From JANLQX01 sp043775075 (lineage in GTDB: Bacteria > Actinomycetota > Acidimicrobiia > Acidimicrobiales > JANYDT01): a stretch of DNA of 40,926 nt. Each line of letters opens with the position of its first letter. The stretch's first letter is position 1. Shown here piece after piece: positions 14,900-23,172 of this stretch. A program made the translations under genes and the position numbers. The notes below the pieces were generated by a model. That model was not told the DNA's origin. It made no database searches and worked only from the letters and a program-made list of their open reading frames with translations. The DNA is taken from positions 1-40,926 of the forward strand of contig JAYVSS010000224.1 in assembly GCA_043775075.1 (NCBI GenBank), in the 5' to 3' direction.

Positions 14900-16273
14900 T
14901 CATAGCGCCGGCAAATATCGGTCGAGTTCAAACTGTGAAACGTGCGTTTTATATCCCGACCATTCGGCCCGTTTGTTCCGGATAAACCACGAAAACACGT
15001 GCTCGCCCAGGCAATCCCGGACCAGTTCGCTGGCTTCCATTACGTCGACCGCCTCGTTGAGTGAGCCCGGGAGTTGTTCGATTCCCGACTTCAACATCTC
15101 GGCCGCGGTCATCTCCTGGTTATCAAGTTCTGGAGGTAGTACGTACTGCTGCTCGATGCCTCGCAACCCAGCAGCGAGCAGTACGGCGTAGGCCAGGTAC
15201 GGATTACACGCCGGGTCGGGGGCCCGGTATTCGATACGGGTCGACGATTCGCGATTGCGCTTTGGGGTCGGAACACGAATTAGGGCCGACCGATTGTACC
15301 GGGCCCAGGTGACCGAGGTCGGTGCCTCGTAGCCAGGTACTAAGCGCTTATATGAGTTGACCCACTGGTTAGTGATTGCCGTTATTTCGCGAGCATGGTG
15401 AAGCACGCCGGCGAGGAATTGCTTGGCCGTGATCGACAAAAAGTACGGATCACTGGCATCATAAAACGCGTTTCGTTCGCCGTGAAAGAGCGACAGATGC
15501 GTGTGCATCCCACTGCCCTGCACGCCAGCAATCGGCTTGGGCATAAACGTGGCGTAGACACCACGTTCGATCGCCACCTCTTTCACGACGAGGCGCGAGG
15601 TCATAATCGAATCAGCCATGGTGAGGGCGTCGGTATAGCGAAGGTCGATCTCCTGCTGGCTCGGGGCCTCCTCGTGGTGGCTGTAGCGAACCGGAATACC
15701 AAGGGCTTCAAGGTAGGAGATGGTTTTACGGCGAAGGTCGCCGGCGGCGTCGGCCGCCGAGAGATCGAAGAACGAGGATGTGTCCAGCGGCTTCGGTGGT
15801 CTACTCGGGTCGTTGTCTGCGAAATAGAAATACTCAAGATCAGAACTGGCAAAGAACTGGTAACCCAGGGCACCGGCCTTGTCGAGACTGCGGCGCAGCA
15901 CCTGACGGGGATCACCGAGGAATGGCGCGCCATCAAACTCGGTCACGTTGCAGAACATGCGGGCAACGGGTTCTTCGTTGCGCCACGGGACGATCTCGAA
16001 GGTGTCCGGATCAGGGTTGGCGAGCATGTCGGACTCGATGTGGCGGCTGAATCCATCAATGGCCGACCCATCGAAAGAGATACCTTCCTCAAGAGCGTTT
16101 TCCAACTCAGCGGGGGTAATGACCAGGCTCTTGAGCGAGCCGAGCACATCGGTAAACCACAGCTGAACGAAGCGCACCCGGCGCTCCTCCACCGAGCGCA
16201 TGACGTAATCATTTTGATCGGCCGTCCGATCACGTTCGTCGCGCTGCGGGGCGGAAGGTTCGTCGGTGGACAC
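14900..16273 (-). CDS. glnA2: Glutamine synthetase type I, GlnA2-like
   Basis: ATP-dependent glutamate-ammonia ligase of about 457 residues. The sequence closely follows mycobacterial GlnA2: VEERRVRFVQLWFTDVLG at the beta-grasp start, FDGSAIDGF, the metal ligands in SHHEEAPSQQEIDLR, GSGMHTHLSLF, NSYKRLVPGYEAP and the Arg-rich NRSALIRVP. The adenylylation-loop NLYDLP of GlnA1 is missing, as expected for GlnA2. The GTG ending at 16273 is chosen because relatives begin a few residues before VEERxVRFV; the frame is open to 16426 but the added residues are not conserved. No good ribosome binding site is seen. It is first in an operon with glnR. Confidence 0.92.
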   Translation of the reverse strand: MSTDEPSAPQRDERDRTADQNDYVMRSVEERRVRFVQLWFTDVLGSLKSLVITPAELENALEEGISFDGSAIDGFSRHIESDMLANPDPDTFEIVPWRNEEPVARMFCNVTEFDGAPFLGDPRQVLRRSLDKAGALGYQFFASSDLEYFYFADNDPSRPPKPLDTSSFFDLSAADAAGDLRRKTISYLEALGIPVRYSHHEEAPSQQEIDLRYTDALTMADSIMTSRLVVKEVAIERGVYATFMPKPIAGVQGSGMHTHLSLFHGERNAFYDASDPYFLSITAKQFLAGVLHHAREITAITNQWVNSYKRLVPGYEAPTSVTWARYNRSALIRVPTPKRNRESSTRIEYRAPDPACNPYLAYAVLLAAGLRGIEQQYVLPPELDNQEMTAAEMLKSGIEQLPGSLNEAVDVMEASELVRDCLGEHVFSWFIRNKRAEWSGYKTHVSQFELDRYLPAL

Positions 16274-16324
16274 GCGTACATCGTGCCCCACGCCCGCCCA
16301 GAAGGGAAACGTCGGGAACGTCTC

Positions 16325-16351
16325 GTTCACACACCCGTAACGCGATCCCTG
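16325..16351. promoter_or_regulatory. Candidate GlnR box between glnA2-glnR and glnII
   Basis: Three half-sites with an exact 11-bp period: GGAAC (16325-16329), TTCAC (16336-16340) and GTAAC (16347-16351), each separated by 6 nt. GlnR sites are described as alternating GTNAC and GAAAC blocks with 6-nt spacers, so the AC steps match. It lies 52-78 bp upstream of the proposed glnA2 start and about 200 bp before glnII. The rest of the 273-bp intergenic region shows no strong -10. Confidence 0.45.
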
Positions 16352-16546
16352 GATCAAACATGAAATGCTGTGTCCGTTCATAGAACCGTCACCAATGAGC
16401 AATGGTCGAGAAACGACTTGGTGCAATCGTGTGTGCTTCGTTCTTGACTTCCGGAAATCACCGCGCTTCGCCCGCCGCTGCGCTTTGGTCTCGGCAATAC
16501 CAGCACCCGAAACTCACGTCCTCACGTGACCAACGAAAGGCCCCCC

Positions 16547-17554
16547 GTGGCGTACCAAGCCGAATACATCTGGATCGACGGCACCACGCCGAGTCCGCTC
16601 CTGCGCAACAAGACCAAGATCGTCACCGATGGTGCCGAGCCGGGTATCTGGGGCTTCGACGGTTCCTCGACCAACCAGGCCCCCGGCGACAAGAGCGACT
16701 GTGTGCTGCGTCCCGTGTGGTCCTGCCCGGATCCAATCCGCGGCGGCAACAACATTTTGGTGATGTGCGACGTCCTTCTCAACGACATGACGCCCCATGC
16801 GACCAATACCCGCGCCGCGGCCGCCAAGGTGGCCAAGAAGTTCGCCAAGCAAGAGCCGTGGTTCGGCATCGAGCAGGAATACACGATGCTCACCGCCGAA
16901 GGTCGCCCGCTCGGCTTCCCGAAGAGCGGCTTCCCCGGACCACAGGGTCCGTACTACTGCGGCGTTGGCACCGGCCGCGTTGTCGGCCGCGACATCGTTG
17001 AGGCCCATACCCAGGCCTGCCTCGACGCCGGCATCTCGATCTCCGGTACCAACGCCGAAGTGATGCCCGGCCAGTGGGAATTCCAGGTTGGCCCCCTGGG
17101 CACCCTGGAGGTCGCTGACCAACTGTGGGTCGCTCGCTGGTTGCTGCACCGCATCGCTGAAGACTTCGACGTCGTCATCTCCCTTGATGCCAAGCCGGAA
17201 AAGGGCGATTGGAACGGGGCTGGCGCGCACACCAACTTCTCCACCAAGGCCATGCGCGAAGACGGTGGCTACAAGGTCATCGAAAAGGCGTGCATCGCCC
17301 TCGGCAAGAAGGTCGACCTGCACGTAGCCAACTACGGCCACGACATCGAGAGCCGCCTCACCGGCAAACACGAGACCGCTCCGTACAATAAGTACTCCTA
17401 CGGTGTGTCCAACCGTGGCGCTTCGGTTCGTATCCCGTGGCAGGTTCCGATCGACGGAAAGGGCTATATGGAGGATCGTCGTCCGAACGCCAACATGGAC
17501 CCGTACCTCGTGGCCCGCCTGATGACCGACACGATCTGCTCAGCGCTTACCTGA
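16547..17554 (+). CDS. glnII: Glutamine synthetase type II (GSII, eukaryotic type)
   Basis: Octamer/decamer-type glutamine synthetase of 335 residues, unrelated in close sequence to GlnA2. GSII motifs are present throughout: AEYIWIDGT at the N-terminus, WGFDGSSTNQA, DPIRGGNNILVMCD, WFGIEQEYTML with the catalytic glutamates, GQWEFQVGP, GDWNGAGAHTNFSTKAMR and NRGASVRIP. The GTG at 16547 is preferred because GAAAGG lies 6 nt before it and it yields the typical MAYQAEYIWIDG start; an upstream GTG at 16526 would add seven residues. It is monocistronic, ending in a strong terminator. Having GSI and GSII at one divergent locus suggests joint control by GlnR. Confidence 0.95.
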   Translation: MAYQAEYIWIDGTTPSPLLRNKTKIVTDGAEPGIWGFDGSSTNQAPGDKSDCVLRPVWSCPDPIRGGNNILVMCDVLLNDMTPHATNTRAAAAKVAKKFAKQEPWFGIEQEYTMLTAEGRPLGFPKSGFPGPQGPYYCGVGTGRVVGRDIVEAHTQACLDAGISISGTNAEVMPGQWEFQVGPLGTLEVADQLWVARWLLHRIAEDFDVVISLDAKPEKGDWNGAGAHTNFSTKAMREDGGYKVIEKACIALGKKVDLHVANYGHDIESRLTGKHETAPYNKYSYGVSNRGASVRIPWQVPIDGKGYMEDRRPNANMDPYLVARLMTDTICSALT

Positions 17555-17580
17555 TCCTTCTCGTCGTCCAGCTGTGCCCA

Positions 17581-17606
17581 GTGGGGCGGTCTTCGGACCG
17601 CCCCAC
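17581..17606. terminator. Bidirectional terminator between glnII and nadE
   Basis: Perfect 11-bp stem GTGGGGCGGTC (17581-17591) / GACCGCCCCAC (17596-17606) closed by a TTCG tetraloop. There is no T-tract. It lies between two convergent genes and can serve both. Confidence 0.85.
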
Positions 17607-17630
17607 CGTCGCATTCGGGATGCAATCGGC

Positions 17631-19574
17631 TCAGCCGGTGAGCTCGTCGGGCAGACGGAGATCGCCCCGAGGCGACACGCTGACCGAGCCAACCTTCGGG
17701 CCGGGGGGAAGGGTGGTGCGTTTGAACTGCTGAGTGTGGAATCTTCGCCAGAAGACCTCCAACCACCGGTCGATGACGTCCGCCGAGTACGTGTCGGCAT
17801 AAGCCGCATTGGTAAGCGCGCAGATTTTAGCCTTCGACGCTCCGTTGCGAAGGAAGTGGAAGAGGAAGAAGTCGTGAAGTTCGTAGGGGCCGATCACGTC
17901 TTCGGTTTCCTGCACGATGTTACCGCTAGCGTCTGGCGGGAGAAGCTCCGGTGACACCGGCGTGTCCGCCACGAGATGCAGCACTTCGCGAAGGGACGGT
18001 GCGGTGGACGGGCGATCGGCGAACCAACGCACCAGGTGCCGAACAAGGGTTTTTGGAATTGAGGAATTCACCGCGTAGTTGGCCATATGATCGCCGTTAT
18101 ACGTGCACCATCCGAGCGCGAGTTCGCTCAGATCACCGGTGCCAACGACGATCCCGCCGACCTGGTTGGCGACGTCGAAGAGGATCTGGGTGCGCTCGCG
18201 CGCTTGAGCGTTCTCGAACACTACGGAGTGATCGGCCGGATCGTGACTGATGTCGGCAAAGTGTTGCGCCACGGCATCGCCTATGGGAATTGTCCGGGCG
18301 GTCACCCCGATCAGTTCCATCAGCTGGTCAGCAGCCGTACGTGTGCGTATGGTTGTTCCGAGACCGGGCATCGTGATGGCGACGATGCAATCGTGAGATC
18401 GGTCGAGGCGTCGCATCGCCTCGGCGCAAACAAGAAGCGCCAGCGTGGAATCCAGTCCACCGCTCACTCCGATGACGACTTTCTCTGTTCGAGCGGCCAG
18501 CAACCGACGAGCCAGTCCGACGGACTGAATGGCGAGGATTTCCTCCGCCCGTTCGTCGCGGGTTCGAGGATCGTCGGGCACGAATGGATTCCGCGCCAGG
18601 TTTCGTCGAAGAGTGGTGAGAGCACGTAGTGGTGAGTCCAGATCGACGAGCAGAGGACCGGCGGTCGATCGCGGTGCAGTGGACCAAGTGATGTCTCGGG
18701 CTCGTTCGTTCTCCAGGCGGGCGACGTCGATATCGATCATCGTGTGGGTGCCGCTCAAAGCGAATCGCTCGCCCTCCGCGAGGAGCATGCCGTTCTCGGC
18801 GATCAACGTGTGGCCACCGAATACCAAGTCCTTGGTGGACTCAGTGGGTCCGGCTCCGGCGTAAATATATGCACACCTAGTACGTGCCGATTGCTGGCGA
18901 ACAAGATCGCGCCGATACTCCGCTTTAGCCACCAACTCGTTGCTTCCAGACGGATTCACGATCACGTTCGCCCCGCTCAAAGCGAGGGCCGTGGACGGAG
19001 GATCGGGAGCCCACAGGTCTTCACAGATCTCCACGCCGAGGCGCACGGAGCCGAAGGAGAAGATCAGGTCAGCAGACACCGGAAACGCCGCCAAACCCGG
19101 TACCCGGGCGGTGCTCGATAGCCCAAAGCCGGGTGTGAACCAGCGACGCTCGTAGAACTCCCCGGCGTTGGGAAGGTGCTGCTTTGGAATCGCACCGCAT
19201 ACCACCCCCTGATGAATCACCAAGGCTGCATTGACCCGCCTGCCATCAATGATGACGAGGGGCGCTCCGACGATGATCACGGCGTCGAGATCAATCGTCT
19301 GTGCACATAGCGACGCGATGCCGGCTTCGGTTTTGTACCGAAGGCCGTCCGTGAGAAAGAGGTCTTCACACGTGTAACCGGTCAGGGAGAGCTCGGGAAA
19401 CACCAGGATCGACGCCCCGCCGCTATGCAGCTGGGTGGACCAGCGCGCAATCTCGTCGGCGTTCGCTTCCGGGTTCCCCAAATGAACGGGCGGTGAGACG
19501 GCGGCGACGCGAACAAATCCATAGGCCGACCAATCAACAGTGGCTCGCTCTACTCCGAAATCACCTTGCTCCAT
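17631..19574 (-). CDS. nadE: Glutamine-dependent NAD+ synthetase
   Basis: Two-domain enzyme (647 residues from this start) that amidates nicotinate adenine dinucleotide using ammonia released from glutamine. The N-terminal nitrilase-like domain has its Glu-Lys-Cys triad in FPELSLTGY, IPKQHLPN and GVEICEDLW. The C-terminal synthetase has the pyrophosphate loop GVSGGLDST and GTGDLSELALGW. The length fits the actinobacterial form. The start is placed at the ATG ending at 19574, about 16 residues before the conserved YGFVRVAA; the in-frame ATG ending at 19616 has TAGCGT 8 nt upstream and could be a leaderless alternative. It is divergent from cpfC. Its need for glutamine matches the neighbouring synthetases. 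Confidence 0.95.
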   Translation of the reverse strand: MEQGDFGVERATVDWSAYGFVRVAAVSPPVHLGNPEANADEIARWSTQLHSGGASILVFPELSLTGYTCEDLFLTDGLRYKTEAGIASLCAQTIDLDAVIIVGAPLVIIDGRRVNAALVIHQGVVCGAIPKQHLPNAGEFYERRWFTPGFGLSSTARVPGLAAFPVSADLIFSFGSVRLGVEICEDLWAPDPPSTALALSGANVIVNPSGSNELVAKAEYRRDLVRQQSARTRCAYIYAGAGPTESTKDLVFGGHTLIAENGMLLAEGERFALSGTHTMIDIDVARLENERARDITWSTAPRSTAGPLLVDLDSPLRALTTLRRNLARNPFVPDDPRTRDERAEEILAIQSVGLARRLLAARTEKVVIGVSGGLDSTLALLVCAEAMRRLDRSHDCIVAITMPGLGTTIRTRTAADQLMELIGVTARTIPIGDAVAQHFADISHDPADHSVVFENAQARERTQILFDVANQVGGIVVGTGDLSELALGWCTYNGDHMANYAVNSSIPKTLVRHLVRWFADRPSTAPSLREVLHLVADTPVSPELLPPDASGNIVQETEDVIGPYELHDFFLFHFLRNGASKAKICALTNAAYADTYSADVIDRWLEVFWRRFHTQQFKRTTLPPGPKVGSVSVSPRGDLRLPDELTG

Positions 19575-19651
19575 GGTGTTGACCTGGCCGGATGCGCTGA
19601 GCGGAACAGCTTCCATGGGTCTCGACGCTAATCTCCGCTCGCCATCGCCCG

Positions 19652-19657
19652 TAACCT
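19652..19657 (+). promoter_or_regulatory. Candidate -10 box (TAACCT) of cpfC
   Basis: TAACCT stands 8 nt before the ATG at 19666, one more than the 7-nt pattern seen elsewhere in the window. CGGAAG between them could also act as a weak ribosome binding site, so leaderless transcription is uncertain. Confidence 0.35.
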
Positions 19658-19665
19658 CGGAAGCA

Positions 19666-20790
19666 ATGAGTGTTGTGCCTTCCCCGCTTGACCCGTACGA
19701 CGGCATTCTCTTGGTCTCCTTCGGCGGCCCCGAGGGCCCCGATGACGTTCTGCCATTTATGGGAAATGTCACCCGGGGCCGGGGGATTCCAAGAGAACGT
19801 CTCCTCGAAGTCAGCGCTCATTACCAACGCTTCGGCGGCATCAGTCCAATCAACGAACAAAACCGGGCGTTGCTGGCAGCGATGGGCGAAGTGTTCTCGC
19901 GCCATGGGGTGAGCGTGCCGATTGCCTGGGGGAACCGCAACTGGGACCCGACGATTCCGGCGGCCTTGCGGGAACTACGAGCCCACGGTTGTCATCGCGT
20001 TCTCGCCCTAGTGACGAGCGCGTTCTCTTCGGCCAGTGGATGTCGGCAATACCGTGAAGACGTCGCCCGAGCAGTGGAGGCGTTGGCAGCTGAACCAGAA
20101 GGCTCGCCCACAGTGGACAAGATTCGAGTGTTTTACAACCACGCCGGGTTTGTGGAGCCGATGATCGATAACACCATCGCCGCCGTCGCGCAGCTGGAGA
20201 TGGGCGGCCCTACTGCTGATGACGTGGAGCTGGCCTTTACCGCCCACTCGATACCGATGGCCATGGCTGATACGAGTGACTACGTGGTGCAGCTCCGGGA
20301 GGCGTGCCGCCTGATCGCCGAAGGGGCATCACTGAGGATCGGCCGGCTGTTGCCGTGGGATTTGGTCTTCCAGAGTCGGTCTGGTGCCCCGGGGCAACCA
20401 TGGCTGGAGCCAGATATCTCCGACCATTTGCGGGTGCGACGGAGTGCCGGGGTGTCGCGAGTGGCCGTGGTCCCGGTCGGCTTCATAAGCGATCATATGG
20501 AAGTGGTGTGGGATCTCGACACCCAAGCGCGAGAGACGGCGAACGAAATTGGCCTGGCTATGTCCCGGGCGGCCACGGTTGGAGTCGACTCGCGTTTTGT
20601 GGACATGATTTTCGACCTGGCTGTCGAACGGGCGGCGTCGGTTCGCGGGGAGGACCCGATTCGTGCTGCCCTCGGTATCAGAGGTCCGAACCACGACGTT
20701 TGTCCCGTTGACTGTTGCCCCATGCCCGCTCGCCCGGTCGGCGGGTCGCCCGGCTCGGCCGGTCGCCCGGGAACCGGCGGACGCTCGTGA
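19666..20790 (+). CDS. cpfC: Coproporphyrin/protoporphyrin ferrochelatase
   Basis: Inserts Fe2+ into a porphyrin in haem synthesis; Actinobacteria use the coproporphyrin-dependent route. The 374-residue protein starts YDGILLVSFGGPEGPDDV, contains HYQRFGGISPIN, the AFTAHSIP segment with the metal-site His, and VVPVGFISDHMEVVWDLD with the conserved Glu. Near the C-terminus HDVCPVDCCPMP supplies three clustered cysteines, in line with the [2Fe-2S] cluster known in actinobacterial ferrochelatases; a fourth ligand would have to be the Cys in SASGCRQY or similar. The ATG is chosen because relatives begin just before YDG. Its last codons overlap a GTG start of an unknown gene. Confidence 0.94.
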   Translation: MSVVPSPLDPYDGILLVSFGGPEGPDDVLPFMGNVTRGRGIPRERLLEVSAHYQRFGGISPINEQNRALLAAMGEVFSRHGVSVPIAWGNRNWDPTIPAALRELRAHGCHRVLALVTSAFSSASGCRQYREDVARAVEALAAEPEGSPTVDKIRVFYNHAGFVEPMIDNTIAAVAQLEMGGPTADDVELAFTAHSIPMAMADTSDYVVQLREACRLIAEGASLRIGRLLPWDLVFQSRSGAPGQPWLEPDISDHLRVRRSAGVSRVAVVPVGFISDHMEVVWDLDTQARETANEIGLAMSRAATVGVDSRFVDMIFDLAVERAASVRGEDPIRAALGIRGPNHDVCPVDCCPMPARPVGGSPGSAGRPGTGGRS

Positions 20791-21344
20791 GCGGGTCAAT
20801 CGGCCCCGGGGTCCCCATCGCCGAGATGATTCGGTTCGTCACCGTTGCCCGACGGCTGTGCGTTGCCGCCTTCGAGACGCTCGGTCAGCGGTCCGTCAAT
20901 GCCGAGAACTCGGCGGATCGCCTCGGCGTGGCGGAGGCGTCGCGCCAGTTGGGTGAGACGCTCGTCCTGTGGGAATCGCTGCTGCCCGACGCAGTTGGAC
21001 TGAAGACGCTGGCCGACGATCTGGCCGCCGGGTTCGAAGCGAGCAAGGCCCTCGAGACATTCCGCCAGGACCTGGTCGACCGACCCCTTGGCCCGGTGAC
21101 TCGCTCTGTGGTTGCGGCGCTCAGCCGCGACGTGGCCACGGTGTCGACGGAGTGTTCGCCGATAGCTGACCGGGAATTCATCGCTGTTCTGGCGGTAATC
21201 GCCGTCAGGCTTGGCTATGCCCAGGCCGCAGCCGGCTCCGCGGTTGGTGACCAACCGTCAGGGGCGCTCGACCATGGTTTCCTCCCGCTGTTGCTCCCAG
21301 GAACAAGGAACAATTTCAGTTCGCTAACGCCTGTGCCGAATTAA
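20787..21344 (+). CDS. Unknown helical protein coupled to cpfC
   Basis: A 185-residue open frame starting at the GTG that overlaps the ferrochelatase stop in GTGA. Composition is that of a real soluble protein rather than a shadow frame: alternating Leu/Ala/Val with charged residues, predicted almost entirely helical, with a Pro-rich tail. One longer helix runs about residues 10-40 (IRFVTVARRLCVAAFETLG), another around FEASKALETFRQDLVD. No motif is recognised. Translational coupling suggests a role linked to haem synthesis or simply co-expression. It ends 185 nt before the sigma factor gene. Confidence 0.65.
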   Translation: MSGSIGPGVPIAEMIRFVTVARRLCVAAFETLGQRSVNAENSADRLGVAEASRQLGETLVLWESLLPDAVGLKTLADDLAAGFEASKALETFRQDLVDRPLGPVTRSVVAALSRDVATVSTECSPIADREFIAVLAVIAVRLGYAQAAAGSAVGDQPSGALDHGFLPLLLPGTRNNFSSLTPVPN

Positions 21345-21396
21345 TGAGCATCAACCACTGGACGTGGCAGGAACCGGCCGAGGCATCCGCTGCGAG

Positions 21397-21411
21397 CCGG
21401 TAGACTACCGG
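21397..21411. promoter_or_regulatory. Palindrome CCGGTAGACTACCGG containing a -10-like TAGACT upstream of the sigma factor gene
   Basis: Perfect 7+1+7 palindrome in the leader of the sigma gene, about 120 nt before its GTG. TAGACT at 21401-21406 fits a -10 box, so a dimeric protein bound here would cover the promoter. A small hairpin CAGAG/CTCTG follows directly. Confidence 0.4.
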
Positions 21412-21529
21412 GTCCCAGAGTCACCTCTGAGCATTTGCGCGACCCCGCGGGAATGTTCGGTGTTGATTGCGGGTTCGTAATCGTAGCGAATGCCGCGAAC
21501 GAACGCTCCAGAAGAACCGAGGATGAGCT

Positions 21530-22468
21530 GTGGCGAAAGAACGTGGTGAGCGCGAAGAGGAAGACCTCGTTCGGCTCTATCTCACTGATATTGGGCAGTA
21601 CCCGCTGCTGACCAAAGACGACGAAGTACGCCTGGCCCAGGCCATCGAAGAGGGCAAGAAAGCGGGCATCCAGATAGAGGCTGGAGGCAAAGACCTCACA
21701 ACGGCTAAGAAGCGTGAGCTGAAGAAAATTCATCGTTCCGGTGAAGACGCGGAGCGCACATTCGTGCAGTCCAACCTTCGCCTCGTGGTCTCCATTGCCA
21801 AGAAGTACCAGGCCTCCGGACTCCCGCTGCTCGACCTGATCCAGGAAGGCAACCTTGGCCTCATGCATGCCGTCGAGAAATTCGACTGGCGCAAGGGCTT
21901 CAAGTTCTCCACCTATGCCACCTGGTGGATTCGCCAGGCCATCACGCGCGGCATCGCCAACACCGGTCGCACGATTCGTCTCCCAGTGCACGCCGGAGAC
22001 ACGCTCGCCCGGTTGCAGAAGGCCCGGTCGCGTTTGGAACTGAAGCTGGGTCGCCAAGCCACCTTGTCTGAGCTGGCCATCGAAGTTGAAATGCCCGAAG
22101 ATAAGGTGACTGAGGCCCTGCGGTTTGCCGCCGAGCCGCTGTCATTGTCTGAGCCACTGCGCGAAGACGGCGACGCCGAACTGGGCGATGTGGTCGAAGA
22201 CCGCGGCGCCGAGTCGCCCCTGGAAATGGCGGCCACGGCCCTGCTGCCCCAGGAAATCGCCAAGCTGCTCGGTCCCCTGGACGAGCGCGAGCGCGAGATC
22301 CTGCGCCTTCGTTTCGGCCTTGACCGAGGTGAGCCCCGCACGCTCGAAGAGGTGGGCGAACACTTCAACCTCACCCGCGAGCGGATTCGCCAAATTGAAG
22401 CACGAGCAATGTCGAAGCTGCGTCACCCGTCGTCAGACACCGGCGCGCGAGACCTGCTCGCCGTCTAG
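21530..22468 (+). CDS. RNA polymerase sigma-70 factor (group 1/2, SigA/SigB-like)
   Basis: Sigma factor of 312 residues with regions 1.2 to 4. EEDLVRLYLTDIGQYPLLT is region 1.2; NLRLVVSIAKKY and LPLLDLIQEGNLGLMHAVEKFDW are region 2.1-2.2; FSTYATWWIRQAITRGIAN is the -10 recognition helix; region 3 begins TGRTIRLPVH; region 4 has LDEREREILRLRFGL and the helix-turn-helix TLEEVGEHFNLTRERIRQIEARA. It lacks the long acidic region 1.1 of many primary sigma factors, so it may be a group 2 (SigB-like) factor or a short primary one. The GTG start has GAGGATGAG just upstream. A strong hairpin follows the gene. Confidence 0.94.
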   Translation: MAKERGEREEEDLVRLYLTDIGQYPLLTKDDEVRLAQAIEEGKKAGIQIEAGGKDLTTAKKRELKKIHRSGEDAERTFVQSNLRLVVSIAKKYQASGLPLLDLIQEGNLGLMHAVEKFDWRKGFKFSTYATWWIRQAITRGIANTGRTIRLPVHAGDTLARLQKARSRLELKLGRQATLSELAIEVEMPEDKVTEALRFAAEPLSLSEPLREDGDAELGDVVEDRGAESPLEMAATALLPQEIAKLLGPLDEREREILRLRFGLDRGEPRTLEEVGEHFNLTRERIRQIEARAMSKLRHPSSDTGARDLLAV

Positions 22469-22508
22469 CTCGTCCTCAGTGGGGCCGCCCCCCGCCGCCG
22501 CTGTCGAA

Positions 22509-22537
22509 TGCCCGTCCCACTCTCGGTGGGGCGGGCA
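22509..22537 (+). terminator. Terminator hairpin after the sigma factor gene
   Basis: TGCCCGTCCCAC (22509-22520), loop TCTCG, GTGGGGCGGGCA (22526-22537): a 12-bp stem with one G-T pair. Only a weak T-rich stretch follows. Confidence 0.8.
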
Positions 22538-22541
22538 CCTT

Positions 22542-22590
22542 GCGTTTCTGGGTGGTGCTGGGTTTTCGGGGGGTGTGGCGTTTCTGGGTG
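22542..22590 (+). repeat. Pair of 13-bp direct repeats downstream of the sigma factor gene
   Basis: GCGTTTCTGGGTG occurs at 22542-22554 and again at 22578-22590, start-to-start 36 bp, in otherwise G/T-rich non-coding DNA between the terminator and the MarR gene. Function unknown. Confidence 0.7.
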
Positions 22591-22654
22591 CTTGAGCGGT
22601 CATTCTGGCGGTCGGGCCACCCAACAACGCCGCGGCGGGAGAACAGCCGAACCG

Positions 22655-23095
22655 CTACGACACGGTTGGAGGCGCCGTCGCTGAGGATTCGTCGATGGTG
22701 ACGGCCTTCATGAGGAGCGTGGCGAGAGCGACCCGATCGTCGTCAGTCAGCGTTTCGAATCCGGGCAGACCGGTGCACATGCCCACGTGAAGTTGCTCGC
22801 GTACGTCGGAGCCGGCCGGGGTCAGCGCGATCAGCTTGACCCGACGATCGGTCGGGTCGGCTCGCCGTTCGGCCAAGCCTTTCGACTCCAACGCGTCCAC
22901 CAGCGAAGTTACGTAGCTCGGGTCGAACAGCAGCTCGTCGGCGAGATAACGCATCGGCCGCGGTTGATCGAGCAGCTTGAGGACAAAGACCAGGGGCGGC
23001 GTCAGACCAAATGCCTGCAGACGTCGAGCGAAAATGGAGCGCATGACGTCGCTCATTCGCCACATGGCGTCATCGAGGAATTCGGTCGGGGTCAC
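22655..23095 (-). CDS. MarR family transcriptional regulator
   Basis: Winged-helix regulator of 146 residues, normally a dimer that releases DNA when it binds a small aromatic compound. The fold is visible as LTPPLVFVLKLLDQP (helix 2), MRYLADELLFDPSYVTSLVDALESKGL (helix-turn-helix and recognition helix) and the wing DPTDRRVKLIALT with the conserved Asp-Arg-Arg. Flanking helices would form the dimer interface. It is divergent from the DrrAB-type exporter genes, the usual arrangement for MarR-controlled drug efflux. The GTG start has no obvious ribosome binding site; internal ATGs exist but would cut into helix 1. Confidence 0.9.
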   Translation of the reverse strand: MTPTEFLDDAMWRMSDVMRSIFARRLQAFGLTPPLVFVLKLLDQPRPMRYLADELLFDPSYVTSLVDALESKGLAERRADPTDRRVKLIALTPAGSDVREQLHVGMCTGLPGFETLTDDDRVALATLLMKAVTIDESSATAPPTVS

Positions 23096-23134
23096 GGTAA
23101 GGATTGGTCCTAAGGTTTGGTAGTGTCAACTATC

Positions 23135-23157
23135 GAAGATGATCAATGATGGTCTTC
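23135..23157. promoter_or_regulatory. 23-bp palindrome, likely MarR operator
   Basis: Outer arms GAAGA (23135-23139) and TCTTC (23153-23157), inner arms ATCA (23142-23145) and TGAT (23147-23150), one central base and one two-pair interruption: nine of eleven pairs match. It lies 40 bp from the MarR start and ends 5 nt before the exporter's AAGGAG, where binding could block transcription. Confidence 0.6.
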
Positions 23158-23172
23158 GGACAAGGAGTGTAT

